A stretch of 64,000 bases of DNA from Paramecium sonneborni. Lineage: Eukaryota; Ciliophora; Oligohymenophorea; Peniculida; Parameciidae. Location: assembly GCA_905182985.1 (NCBI GenBank), contig CAJJDN010000065.1, forward strand, positions 152,522-216,521. The letters run 5' to 3'. Below, piece by piece: positions 27,163 to 38,755 of this stretch (position 1 is its first letter; each line of letters begins with the position of its first letter). Position numbers and translations under genes: made by a program. The notes under the pieces were generated by a model, which saw only the letters and a program-made list of their open reading frames with translations, had not been told where the DNA came from and did not search any database.

Positions 27163-28700
27163 TCATTCAAGATTTTTATTTAATGCCAAACCTACTCTAT
27201 TTTTATCTCTATCAAATTTAGCAGAGTATTTTGTAATAAAGACATCACCTAAGATCCACAAAGGTCCTCTATATAATTAATATTAAATCTTTACTATTTT
27301 GGAGGTAAATCCAAAGGGAAAATTGTACCAGCACAACCAACAATCTAATCCATTGATGAATGTTGATAGGGAGCCTCTACTCCAGATGCTAATCATTTTT
27401 ATATTATATTCTTACATGTAATTGTCAAGATATAATCTTTAGGTGATAAGATATAATCATGTCCATCAATAACAAATGTGATATCTGGCATTGTTGGATA
27501 ATTTTAACATTTTGGTTCAACTCTAATCATTGATAATAATGTTCTCACATCCTTAGTTGGTCCTGTCAACAGAGTGGTTCCTGTATCCACGACCATTTTA
27601 CATTTTTGTTAATGTGTACATATTCCAGTATCCTTATTACCAACTCTTATCTATTCTGCCATTATAGACCAATAAAATTATTCATGGACATTATGATAAA
27701 CCCACTCTCCTTTTATTTGTGAATCATCACTGCCACCAAATATTAATTATGATCCTGAATTTCCAGTTGCTCTATTCAAATGAAATGTAAACACATTTGA
27801 ATGTAATTTATGCTATTATATCATATAATCAAATAATGTAGGTACACCTGTCATATGTGGATATCCTAATCCTACTATACCATCAAATTCACCCTCATGA
27901 AAGGCATCTCCAATCTATTATGTCACTTCTATAAATAATGCATCTTTCAAATCTAAACCATCTACTCTTATTCTCTCTCTATTTATCAATCCTTTCAAAG
28001 TTCCACTACCAAATACAATCTCAACTGATTTACCAATCTCATTAAAAGATTGACTCTCTGCTCTATTATAACGTTTACTCTTCTAACATCCAATATCTTT
28101 ACATTATTCTGAAGCTACACATGTTAAAGCTGAACCTGTATCAAAAATAACATCAAAACCATTTTTTCCTTAGGCACTTCCTACCTATAATTCACCTATA
28201 AACATTGTATTTGCTATATTTGTCAAAGGTACATCTGCAATATATGAACCATCTTAATTTCTATCTGTTGTTAATAGTTTTTAACTTTAATGTTCCATCT
28301 ATTACTCTATGTGTATATCAACTGGAGCTAATGCACCAGATTCTTCAAAAATACCTTTCTCTTCTTATGTCAAAGGAATCACATCCATTAATGATTCATT
28401 TACAACCATGTTTTTATTTTTCTTTTTCTTATGAACGTGTTCTTATTTTTTATTTTAATGATTCTAATGTTTTAAATTCTTTTTTAAAATGTTCTTTTCT
28501 AACAATACTGTTTCAAATTACAATGCCCCCTCAACTCCCTTTCCAATTTTTTAATAGTTATTTTCTTCCAATAATTGAGCATGTGAATGCTACAACAAAT
28601 TCACTATATCAATTAAATGTTCTTAGGTATGACGACTTTTTAACTCCACTATATAATGTTTGGCAGACCCTAAAAGTAATAAAGCTGCTATAAGCAACAT
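27163..28700 (-). CDS. Pepsin-family aspartyl protease
   Basis: Secreted or lysosomal endopeptidase of 494 residues with introns at 27269-27294 (26 nt) and 27389-27415 (27 nt, containing an in-frame TGA). The protein starts with a signal peptide ([13 protein letters not shown]), then a basic pro-region of about 130 residues. Both catalytic motifs are intact: F-D-T-G-S-A-L-T and [11 protein letters not shown]. The end [13 protein letters not shown] and R-V-G-L-A is the standard pepsin C-terminal strand. The gene is tail-to-tail with the channel gene, 30 nt apart. Confidence 0.92.
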
Positions 28701-28999
28701 AATAATTAATTATAATAAAAAAACGAATAATCTCACTTTATAAATTTTTTCATAAACTTTTATAATCCTTAATGATTCAATAAACTTTCTCTAAATGATC
28801 CTTTTTTTCCCCTTTTAATACTGATTTAAGAATTATAATTTTTTTTTCATATTTAATCTAAATCTTATTGTTTTTAAAAAATTTACAATTATTCTACTCT
28901 AATTTAAAGAGCATTCAAATTATGTATAGCTTCTTCTCTATTTAAAGCCCCATTATTGTTCCTTTTAATAATAATTATTTTTCAAATTTCAAAACATTT

Positions 29000-29575
29000 A
29001 TGAATAGAAAATAATAAGCTCCTGTAGCCTAAAAACCCGTTAGTAAATAGCAATAAGTTGTTCGAAAATAATAAGACAGGTAAATAATTAAGAAATTGAT
29101 TTTTAGACCAGGTTTGACTGAAGATGAAATTGAAGAGATAAAGGAAGCTTTCAATTTATTTGATACAGAAGGTACAGGCAAAGTAGACCCAAGAGAATTA
29201 AAGGCAGCAATGTAAAGTTTAGGATTTGATTAAAAAAATCCAACTATTTTCAATATGATTGCAGAATTGGAGAATGAAGGGAATGAAATTGATTTTGATT
29301 AGTTCTTAGATGGCATTACTTCTAAATTAGGTAATAGAGAAACAAGAGAAGGAATCAACAAAATTTTTGATTTATTTGATGATGATGGTAGTAATGCTAT
29401 TAATTTAAATAACCTAAAACGAGTATTTTTTACTAATAGCCTTTAGGTAGCCAAAGAATTGGGGGAAACAATGACTGCTGAAGAACTAGCGGAAATGTTA
29501 GAAAGGGCAGCTTCTAATGGTCGAGAAATTTCAAGAGAAGACTTTTACAACATTATGGTTAAAAGGACATTCTGA
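29000..29575 (+). CDS. Centrin with divergent calcium-binding loops
   Basis: EF-hand protein of the centrin family, 174 residues, with introns 29080-29106 (27 nt) and 29423-29446 (24 nt). Removing the second intron restores the centrin phrase [11 protein letters not shown]. Basic, Gln-rich N-terminus, then four EF-hands. The first loop [12 protein letters not shown] is canonical; the second (E-N-E-G-N-E..) and fourth (A-S-N-G-R..) lack key acidic residues, and the third ends in Asn where Glu is normal. Centrins act at basal bodies and in the contractile infraciliary lattice of Paramecium (family knowledge). Both introns are multiples of three with no TGA. Confidence 0.9.
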
Positions 29576-29707
29576 TAATAAATAATTCATTTTAACAGCT
29601 AAATATTTTTGAAATTAAATTTGTTATTTATGAATGATTAAAACATCAATTGAACTAAAATGATAAAAATAAAATTAACTTATCTTTTTAATATGAAATT
29701 AATTATT

Positions 29708-31064
29708 TCAAACAATATCAAATATTAAATTACTTTGTAATTCATAGTTACTATTAGACTATGATTAATGACTTTGAAAATCTTTAGTAGAATTCTCTTT
29801 TTATAGATTTCCCTCTTCTTCATTTGGTTTATTCACCTAAAAATAAAAAAGTTCAAAATTTACATCTGCAGATATCCATAAAGTACGCTTTTCTGTAAGA
29901 AAGAGAGCTTTAACTGAGGCTTTATTAACTTTGGAAGGAAATTTCAATGAAATTTTATAAAATTTGCCTGCTACCATTGAGAATTAATCTTCATCTACTT
30001 TTAATTTGATAGCTTTTCCTGTAATTAAAAGTGGTGTGAGAATTTGAAATCTATATTACTTTATTGCATTAAAATCTAAATCACCATCATATTCTAATTC
30101 TGTATTGTCGTAGATCAAGTATAATTCCCATTCAGGTTCTTAGGCAATAACAGGTGTTGTTTGAGAAGATAATGACTATTTTTCAAATTCCTCTCTTTGC
30201 CTTTTTCTTACTTATTATTATAGTTCTAATTTTACTTTGTTCTGTCTCATCTTCTTCGTCATTATGATTCTGAGCAGCAGATTAAGATTAATTAGGCTTT
30301 TCATCAATGACTTAAACTTTGGGTGGTTTTTTTCCTTTAACTCTTTGAAACTAAATACTTTTGCCTTTGTATTTCATTTTTAAAGAAATAAATTCTAAAG
30401 TATGAAGTTAATTTATACTATCCTGCAACTTGAGTTTGTATTTTTAATCTACGTAGGTTTAAACAAGTTAACAAAAAAATGTTTTCAGATTCTCATCTTG
30501 AGTTAGATTCGTTGCAACAGTTGGATTAATGACTAAATCAATGACTTTACAAGTATCACCCTCTAGATTGATTAAAATTATAATTATTACTTACATCATG
30601 ATCTTCCTTGATACTTCCAACACTCATAGGAACTCTAATTCCAACTTCATTATTATAATCAATAAGTTGCTTCTCTTCAGGAGCATCAACCAGTGAATGT
30701 GAAGTTACATTAAAGAAGACTTTTTCTCCACTTTGATCAAAAGCTTTAAGAACAAAGTGTGGTGTGGGTTCAATCATCATACCACCTTCTTAATCTAAAT
30801 ATTCTTAAATATCTTTGAGCTTCTGTAAAAAGAAAATTAATATATTCTATACCAAATATTCTGAATCTGTCAAGGGTTTAGTTTTAAGATGGTTTGTTTA
30901 CAAATTGGCTTTCTTTTATTAGAAAAGAAATTGGTCATACTTTTATTTGAGCTATTGAAATAATATTAATTTAGCACTTCAGGATTGCTTTTTATGAATT
31001 CCATTATTTGCTCATCGGAAAATTTGGATAAATCAAATTAGTCTTGATTTAGATTGGGAAACAT
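29708..31064 (-). CDS. PIH1-domain protein (dynein-arm/R2TP assembly)
   Basis: Co-chaperone of the PIH1 family, 413 residues after removal of four introns (26, 30, 34 and 25 nt, the 34-nt one ending in GAG). The PIH1 domain is clear: I-E-P-T-P-H-F-V-L-K, K-V-F-F-N-V-T-S-H, G-I-R-V-P-M-S-V-G and G-D-T-C-K-V-I-D-L-V-I-N-P. A charged, Gln-rich linker leads to a C-terminal CS-like domain (E-P-E-W-E-L-Y-L-I-Y-D..) typical of PIH1D proteins and Kintoun. These proteins help HSP90 to pre-assemble axonemal dyneins and other complexes. With the start at ATG 31064 the spliced length is divisible by three. Confidence 0.85.
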
Positions 31065-31229
31065 ATTGTAAATTAAAAATATTTTAATAAATAAAAAAAT
31101 AAGAGAAGTCTGTAGTAATAATAATAATATTTAAATAGGAATATGATGTTTGATAACTTATAATATATATTTTGTAAAATTTGAAACACAGAAACATTAT
31201 TAATTAATTCGAATTGATTTTGATTTGAA

Positions 31230-32017
31230 ATGTCTTAATATGGTAAAGCAGAATACTGGGAGGAACGATACACAAGGTAAGATCAATGAATGCAAAATTA
31301 GGGATCCTGAACCATTTGATTGGTATTAAAGATTTGCAGGTGTGAAAGATTTAGTTTAAGGGTGTTTCACTCCAGAGAGTAAGCTTGTGAATGTTGGAGC
31401 AGGGAATTCAAGTAATGATAATATTTAATGTGCAAGGATTGAGTGAAGAAATGTTTGATGAAGGTTATTAGAATATTACAAACATTGATATATCACATGT
31501 AGTAACAAAAGCAATGTAAGAGAAATACAAAGATAAGGGTCCAAATTTCAAATGTAAGATATTAGTTTGAACTAGATTTGCATATGGATGCAAGGGCTAT
31601 GGATTTTGAGGAGGGAGTATTTGATGGAGCAATAGACAAAGGGACTTTGGATGCAATTTTGGTATAACTTTAATAAATTTGAAGTGTGGAGAGTCGTCTT
31701 CTGCGAATGCTTAAAAAGTAATTCAAGAAGTTCACAGAGTTTTAGGACCAAAAGGAATATTTTTTATTATTTCATATGGTTTACCTGAGCATAGACTTTA
31801 ATACTTAGAAAAGCCTGAATATGATTGGTACAATGAATTAGATATAATTTATACAGGAATGTTGTAGTTAAATAAGTTCACAAGCCAACGATTTCAACTT
31901 CGATTGCCATTACAAATGAGGATAAAGATGCTCCGAATGTCCATTATATATATATTTGCACAAAAGTAGATTATTTTATTAAAGATTTAGGGATAACCTA
32001 AAGGAGCTAAATAATGA
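31230..32017 (+). CDS. EEF1A-lysine-methyltransferase-like (METTL13-type) enzyme
   Basis: SAM-dependent methyltransferase of 212 residues built from seven small exons; six introns of 25, 25, 22, 23, 29 and 25 nt. The Rossmann fold is visible: motif I V-N-V-G-A-G-N-S-R-L, acidic strand N-I-T-N-I-D-I-S, then M-D-A-R-A-M, F-D-G-A-I-D-K-G-T-L-D-A-I-L and the late motif V-L-G-P-K-G-I-F-F-I-I-S-Y-G. The start S-Q-Y-G-K-A-E-Y-W-E-E-R-Y and the late K-P-T-I-S and N-V-H-Y-I-Y-I-C are characteristic of the METTL13/EEF1AKMT4 group. The likely substrate is a Lys or N-terminus of translation elongation factor 1A, by family analogy only. Confidence 0.85.
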
Positions 32018-32067
32018 TTATGAAATTATATATATATAATAGGCATAATATTTAAATATATTTTCAT

Positions 32068-33753
32068 ATGAATTATTAATAAGGAATTCAATCCTGTAGC
32101 CCTACTAAAAAAAAGTAAGATTGTTTCTTAAAAAAGATAAGAGGAGATTGGCTCTCCTATCACAATTTCTGTTCAATCCGAATTTGAGCAGTTAACATTA
32201 GACACTTCTCCCAAATTAGATCCACTCACTAACTAGCATAGTGAGATTCTTGACTTTATTGATGAAGTAGATTAGGAGGAAAAGCTTAGAAAACACCAAA
32301 GTTTAAGTTTATAAAAAGATCTAATCAGAAGAAATAATAAAAATAAGGCTAACGAAGGATAATCTTCTCCACACTCTAATCAATCTTTAAATGATCAAAA
32401 GTTTAAATATATCAAAGAACTTTGGTTGCAGGAATCACCCATATAAGAAATAAATAAACAAGCTCTATCTTAAAGAGTGATTTCAATCAATGAAGAATAA
32501 TATTTCAAAGATCTTCAGAGTGATAATGTTATAGGAATGGGAGTTTATCACTCTAATGAAGCTAGTCCTTAAATGTATTTCGAACCTGATATTGAAACAG
32601 ATATTTATATCTCAAGTTTGATTGTAATGACTAAATTTAATTATCAATAGGATTCATTATGGGGAAATTAAATAATTTCTCGAAAATTGTAGAAGCTTAT
32701 TGAATCAGGAACTCCAGAATAATAATTATTAATTGTCTAAAAACTAGAAAGAATAAGTCCATAAATTGAAAAAGATGTCTTTGGAAATTATGTAGTTCAA
32801 AAAATTTTTGATTGTTGTGGAGATCTTAAACTTAAAACTAGAATGTTCAACAAATTAAAAACTCACTTTTATGATTTATCTAAAAATCCTTTTGGATGTA
32901 GAGTTATGCAAAAATTAATTGAATATTCGTAAGGCAAAGAGGATGTCCAAAATTCTATACTTTCTTAATTGGTTTAGAATATGAGATCTTTGATTTACGA
33001 TTCTAATGGCAATTATGTCATTTTTAAGATGTTAGAATCTTATGACAAACCTAAAATGGAATTTCTTATCCCTATAGTTGAAGAATCTGTATTTAATCAA
33101 TTTATCGTAGTTTCATTATATGGCTCAACAAATCTATGGATGTAAAATCATTCATAAAATCATCTAATAATATGCTCCAAATTACATCGCCAACCTAGTC
33201 AAATAATCTATCGCTAACTATACAGTCTTGAGTTAAACTGAATTTGGAAACTATATTCTTTAACACATATTATAGTTTTGGATTCCCTCTCCAGAGAAAA
33301 CTAGACTAATCTAACTTGTAATCTAACAGTTTTATTAATTAAGCATTAACAAATATGCAAGGTCAGTAATCTAATCTTAATTTTAGTAATACTGTTGAAA
33401 GAGCCTTAGAAACTTTGAGTAAATCAGAATTGATAACTGTGCTAAATTGGTTGTTATTTAGAAACCAAACTCAATAATAATTCGCTTATGTAGCTTCGAA
33501 TTTTGTATAATTGGCAAATCATTAATATGCAAATTATGTGATCAAGAAATTTTTGATCTTGGTCGATTAATAAATGCAACAATCTATTTTAAATTTCTTA
33601 ATAAAAAATTAGTAAGAGTATTAAGCTCTGAAATCCACTTTACATGGTAACTTTTAATTTAATCCAAATAGGCTAACGAATTTGTAGTCTTCTGGAGAAA
33701 TAAGTGAAATGTTGATAGTGTGTTAGAATTTATATATATATATAACATATTGA
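32068..33753 (+). CDS. Pumilio-family RNA-binding protein
   Basis: PUF protein of 538 residues with three introns (22, 22 and 25 nt); the last joins K-Y-A to S-N-T-V-E. The N-terminal 220 residues are low-complexity. At least seven PUF helices are recognisable by their RNA-contacting cores: F-G-N-Y-V-V-Q-K, F-G-C-R-V-M-Q-K, N-G-N-Y-V-I-F-K, Y-G-C-K-I-I-H-K, F-G-N-Y-I-L-Q-H, Y-A-S-N-T-V-E-R and Y-A-N-Y-V-I-K-K. Such proteins bind 3' UTRs and repress translation or promote mRNA decay. The last ten codons before TGA 33751-33753 run through a TA repeat, so the exact end is less sure. The preceding methyltransferase gene ends 50 nt upstream. Confidence 0.88.
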
Positions 33754-33865
33754 ATAAAAACTATGGAAATATATTGAAATTTAATAATTGACTTATTTCT
33801 TGATAAGTCAGAATGCTAAGAAGTATTTTGTGATCATAATTTTCAAATAATAATATATTAATCTC

Positions 33866-34106
33866 TCATGCATCTTATACTCTTCTTTAGACACCTTCAT
33901 TAGGGACATAAATTTACCTTTGGGAGGGGGAATGAAATCAGTATATAATGTGTTGTAAAGATTTGGGTAGAGTACCCAGACAGCTATAATTTAATAATTT
34001 TTTAGAGTATACCCCAACATCCGACAGCTGGCATAATTCCCATGAATCTCTTTGTCTTGGCAGTCCAAGCTTCGTATCCTAATTTGTAAAATGTGGGTAA
34101 ATACAT
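33866..34106 (-). CDS. Small single-TM protein, 62 residues
   Basis: Short gene with introns of 29 and 23 nt, giving 62 residues that start M-Y-L-P-T-F-Y-K-L-G-Y-E-A-W and continue with one hydrophobic segment (M-G-I-M-P-A-V-G-C-W-A-V-W-V-L-Y-P) before a Pro-rich F-I-P-P-P-K-G tail. Codon use and intron phase are convincing and the spliced length is divisible by three. Size, basic N-terminus and single TM fit a small subunit of a mitochondrial inner-membrane complex, but I cannot name it. It ends tail-to-tail with the Pumilio gene. Confidence 0.65.
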
Positions 34107-34379
34107 TATTTAATTAAAATTATTGGAAATCTTTAGACTCTAATAAATCCAAAAAGTTTAGTTCATTTATTCTGAAATACCATTTTAACTATTATACATT
34201 TGTAACAATTAAAAATGATAGCAAAAAACTAGATAGATAAAATAAAATTGTATTTTTCAATTCTAATTGATATTTTTGATAATTCAAAATAGGATTTAAG
34301 ATCCTGAATTGTTTAAAGAATGAGAATAGGGATCAATAATTTAATATGAAAATTTTTATGATTTATTAATATATTACTT

Positions 34380-35566
34380 ATGGGAAATTGTTGTCCTAAT
34401 CATGATCCAAAGGCATCATTTATTAGTTCAATAAGTGATAATAACCGTAATTATTGAATATAGTTGTAGGAAAATATCCAGATGAAATTGCACCTAAACC
34501 GATTTTAGTAGCACCAATACCTCCAATTAAGTAATAGATTAGTCAAGAGGATTTTATTAAGATTGGAATGTTAGGATAAGTATTAAAAAATTATAAGTAG
34601 GGAGCATTTGGTAAAGTTTATTAGGTGAAAAAGAGAGATACTTAAAAAATTTATGCGATGAAATAAATTTAGATAAAAAAAATCAGAGAATGTAATTTGG
34701 AAACAAATACAGTTTTAGAGAGAAATGTATTAAAATAAAGCAAACATCCTTTTATAGTAAAATTGAAATTTGCATTTTAAAATCCAAAATATATTTTCTT
34801 TGTGATGGAATGTATAAATGGAGGATAATTTTACAATGTTCTTAAATGTAAAAAGAGTGGATTACCAGAATATGTTGTAAGATTTGTTGCCGCAGAAGTA
34901 GTATTAGCACTTGAATATTTGAATACTAAATTAAAAGTTATTTATAGAGATTTAAAACCAGAAAATATACTTTTGACTGAAACAGGGCATGTAAAATTGA
35001 CAGATTTTGGATTAGCGACTTTAAGAAATGATAATGAGAAATCATATCTTTTAGCAGGTACACCTGAATATTTGGCTCCAGAAATCATTACAAGACAAGG
35101 TCATTCTTATGAAGTAGACATATGGACACTAGGTATGATATAATTATATATATATTATATAGGAATTCTTATATATGAGATGATTAATGGTAATCCACCA
35201 TTTAATGATCCTTAAAGAAAAGTAGAGATGATAACTAAATAAATTTTACTAAATGATCCACTCTATCCTAAAAAAATGAGTCCAGCTGCTTGTGATTTAA
35301 TATAGAAATTACTAAAAAATGATCCTAAAGAACGTTTAGGAGTTAAAGGAGGCTATGAAGAAATAAAGAATCATCCATTCTTTAATTCTCTTAGTTGGGA
35401 TGTAATTCATCTACAAGTGTCTCCTCTTAAAGATTTCGTTAAAAGGAATCCTTTACCTATAACACCACCAGATGATACGCCAATAAATCCTAAAATTCCT
35501 GATCATAATAAAATAGATGGCATAACATATGTAGGAGAAGGTGAAACCTTAAATTCAAAAATTTGA
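34380..35566 (+). CDS. N-acylated AGC-type protein kinase
   Basis: Ser/Thr kinase of 370 residues with introns of 23, 21 and 30 nt. The N-terminus M-G-N-C-C-P is a textbook N-myristoylation site followed by two cysteines suited to palmitoylation, so membrane attachment is expected. Kinase motifs: G-Q-G-A-F-G-K-V (restored by the 21-nt intron), [22 protein letters not shown] and A-G-T-P-E-Y-L-A-P-E, then the AGC C-tail pattern N-D-P-K-E-R-L-G. In the activation segment the text before the GTPEY is S-Y-L-L-A, so the usual phosphorylated Thr three residues before the Gly is Leu and the Cys is Ala. Two of the three introns are 3n without a TGA. Confidence 0.88.
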
Positions 35567-35619
35567 TCACACAAAAAAAATACTATGTAACCATATAAAA
35601 AATGTATATCATTTAAATA

Positions 35620-37481
35620 TCATAATGCATTTGATTCATATAAATTAGTAAAAACCTCTTCAAAATTGAATTACTCTTATTATTATAGATTCAATTCATA
35701 GGCTTAATTATAATCTTCATTTTTATTTTCTTATTCAGTTTTAATATTATCTTTAGTTGAATGTTCTTCATATTCCACATCCTTTATCAATTTTTAAGGT
35801 TAATTATTCTCAGGATTCAAAAACTTTACAAATATTAATACTAATACCTTACGATACTTAAATGCTATGTAGAGATCCTTACATAAACTTTTAAGAAAAG
35901 TTACCGAGCAGATACTGAGCAATCCAAAAAAAAATATGAATCCAACTAGCTTCAACAAAGCCCATTCATACTAAGCAGGATTATCTGGATAGAACATATG
36001 TATAGCAGCTGGCATAATTCCAATTCTTCTCACTTCATTACCTGGTTAGTTTTCAAAAACTATATAATGATTTTTTATAAATGGTTCTCCCAAAATGATA
36101 TAATCAGATTCTGAAACTTTAATGTTGAAAATACAATTTTATATCATCTAATTTTCACTTACACTTTTACATTCTCTATAAATCAAGTGATAATTATCTA
36201 TTACAATAGTATGATCTCCAAATATGAAGGTCAACCGATAATCAAACACTGTTTAGACAAGAAAGTTTTTACAATATAATAGATACATCTAATATATCGA
36301 TTTCCAATTATACTTCATCATCTATTAAATTACATTCAGTTCCAACATGTAAATTTTCAAGTTTTTGAATCAATGATATCAAAATATTATAAGGAAGTTC
36401 TATAAATTATGAATTTAAGGTGAGTAAAGCTTTATTTATTGGGATACTTGAATTTATTAAATCATTTCCTTAGGTATTCTATATTAAATTTTATATAAAT
36501 TACAATAAATTAAATTTTATCTACTTAGATCATCCAATAATAACCAGACCTTTCAAGTCTATTTATCCATTTGACATTCTATTCCTATTTATGAACATAT
36601 TTGTAATCAAATCCTCCTATTTGTACTACAATTTCTTAAAAATTTAATGAACTCTGGTAAGTATAAAGAGCAAATTATTATCTGGTCAAATGAAGTTAAG
36701 TATTTTCTTTAACTAATTTTTCAACAAAATCTGTATCACTTTAAGCTTTTTCTTCCTATGTTTCTGTATAGCCAAATCCAAAACCAATAACACCATCTGC
36801 TAAAATTGGTAATTCGCTATTAATATAATCTACTTATAGCATCTCTAAACTAGTAATATTCACTAAGGCAGGTGGGGTTTCATTTCCCCATTCATAAAAA
36901 AGAAATTCTGAAATGCTCATTTTCCTTGAAGAATTATAAGCAAGTAACTGTATTGTTTCAGTTTAAAAAGATCCTTAAATTATTGATTGTGTCGATTAAA
37001 TTTAACCATTTACTTTTTTATCGATCCATTTTGTTGAATTGAATGATTTTTTAAAATTTTGATCAACACATTCTCTTTTCTTTTTTGATTTCTCACATTA
37101 TTTGTAATTATCTAAATTTGATGATTTAATATTTTAACAACTTAAACAAGAATTTGATTTGTACCATGTCCAAGGTGAGGTTAAATCAAGCTAATTTTTA
37201 TTAATGATAATTTATACAGCTAATTAAAATATGCTTTAATTATTAACAACATCTCCTAAAACAACTTCTAGATTATAAAATACATTTTTAGTAAAACATA
37301 TTTAAGTTATATAAGTGCCATTATAATATTAATCTAAAAAATCTTTTGGACATTTTTAAGGTTTTATGCTAGTGACAATATCATCTTTATCAAAATATTC
37401 ATAGTTATAAACATGTCTTGATAATTTCTATTCAAAATAACAAAATGTTTGAGGAAGGATAATAAAAAGAAAACTAATCAT
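35620..37481 (-). CDS. Aspartyl-protease-like membrane protein, catalytic motifs degenerate
   Basis: Predicted type I membrane protein of 603 residues with two 25-nt introns. It has a signal peptide (M-I-S-F-L-F-I-I-L-P), a large extracellular or lumenal domain with a pepsin-like layout (..A-D-G-V-I-G-F-G-F; Y-I-I-L-G-E-P-F-I-K-N-H-Y-I-V-F), one C-terminal TM segment (L-V-G-F-I-F-F-F-G-L-L-S-I) and a 90-residue acidic cytosolic tail. Where active enzymes have D-T-G-S it has L-D-L-T-S-P-W-T-W-Y, and the second site reads N-D-L-I-N-S-S, so the catalytic D-T/S-G triads are lost. It is probably a non-enzymatic receptor- or scaffold-like paralogue (inference). Confidence 0.75.
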
Positions 37482-37569
37482 TAATTAATTATTTTATACA
37501 CTTTAATGTAATTTTTTATATATATGTACAACTTTGAAAACAAATTTTTAAATTAAGATTTTTATTTTA

Positions 37570-38415
37570 ATGGCAGATTAGGAGTAACCATAAGCACCAG
37601 CACCAGAATAAGAATAAGCAGCCCCAGTAGAAAAGAAAGGATTCGGAAGAGGAGGAAGAGGATAAAGAGAAAGAAGAGAAGGAGGAGCTCCAAGATAAAA
37701 TAGAGGTCCTAGAAGATTTGGTGGTGAATAAGAGTGGACACCATTGACAAAATTAGGAAGATTAGTGAAAGCTGGTAAAATTAAGAGTCTCGAAACTATT
37801 TTCTAATTTTCTATTCCAATTAAGGGTATGAAATATCAATAACATAATTTAGAATATCAAATAGTAGATCACTTCCTTAAGAATTTGAAAGAGGAACCAC
37901 TTGCATTAGGTCCAGTTTAAAAGCAAACTTGTGCAGGATAGAGAACAAGATTTAAGGCCTATGTAGTAGTTGGAGATGGTCATTAACATATTGGTTTGGG
38001 ATGGAAATCAGCCAAAGAAGTACAAGGAGCAATTAAAGGAGCAGTAATTAATGCTAAGCTCAATTTAATTCCAGTTAGAAAAGGATATTGGGGAAATAAG
38101 ATTGCTTAACCCCATACTGTTCCATGCAAAGTTACAGGAAAGGAAGGATCAGTCAGAGTTAGATTAGTTCCAGCACCTAGAGGTACTGGTATTGTGGCAG
38201 CCATTACATCTAAGAAAGTCTTATAGATGGCTGGTATCTAAGATTGTTACACTCAATCTAAAGGAAGCACAAGAACAAGATCAAACTTTTTGAAAGCAAC
38301 ATTCCATGCACTTAAAGAAACATACAATTTCTTAACTCCAGATCTTTGGGGACACACCAAATTAGAATCAACACCATTTTAAGAACACAGTGAATACTTG
38401 GCTGCATTAAAATGA
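37570..38415 (+). CDS. RPS2: 40S ribosomal protein S2 (uS5)
   Basis: Intronless gene for 281 residues. After an acidic Pro/Gln/Ala leader comes the R-G-G-R-G / R-R-E-G-G basic tract seen in eukaryotic RPS2, then [11 protein letters not shown], the uS5 core [13 protein letters not shown], and [11 protein letters not shown]. It sits in the small ribosomal subunit near the mRNA entry channel and affects decoding accuracy. The same gene appears again at 38756-39601; this is one gene present in two overlapping contigs. Confidence 0.96.
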
Positions 38416-38632
38416 GATAAAGTATATTATAATAGATGTTCATTATTTTTATATAATCTAAAATTGATCTATTGATTATTCTTCTAAAACTTTAGAAATG
38501 TAATGAATTATTTGTTACTATAATATTTTTATTGATGAATAATAGATGAAAAAGGTATAGAATATAGAACAAAATATTTTGCATATGAAAAAATAATTGA
38601 GATTTAAAAAATATATTTTATTAAAATTTGGG

Positions 38633-38710
38633 ATGTCATCGGGATCGCATTTAAGCAAAGAATTACATGATTTGATCAAATCGATAGGAGAGACTCGTAG
38701 CAAATAAGAA
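38633..38710 (+). CDS. AP4E1: AP-4 epsilon subunit, 5' end (redundant copy)
   Basis: The first 26 codons of the AP-4 epsilon gene ([11 protein letters not shown]) before the contig ends at the N. The complete gene is at 39819-42866. Confidence 0.85.
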
Positions 38711-38711
38711 N
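38711..38711. other. Single-N contig join
   Basis: Separates two contigs sharing a 1185-base identical end. Confidence 0.95.
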
Positions 38712-38755
38712 GTACAACTTTGAAAACAAATTTTTAAATTAAGATTTTTATTTTA

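Larger units (their letters stand above)
37526..38710. repeat. Direct copy of 38712-39896 (unmerged contig overlap 2)
   Basis: 1185 bases that recur at a constant offset of 1186 across the N at 38711, including both coding and non-coding sequence with no difference seen. The copy contains RPS2, its 3' flank and the first codons of the AP-4 gene. Offset equals length plus one, as expected for overlapping contig ends placed side by side. Confidence 0.95.

Noticed and set aside
30950..30990. Apparent homopolymer deletion in the PIH1 gene
   Set aside because: A 26-nt intron (GTGC..ATAG on the minus strand) explains the frame change and gives a spliced length divisible by three.
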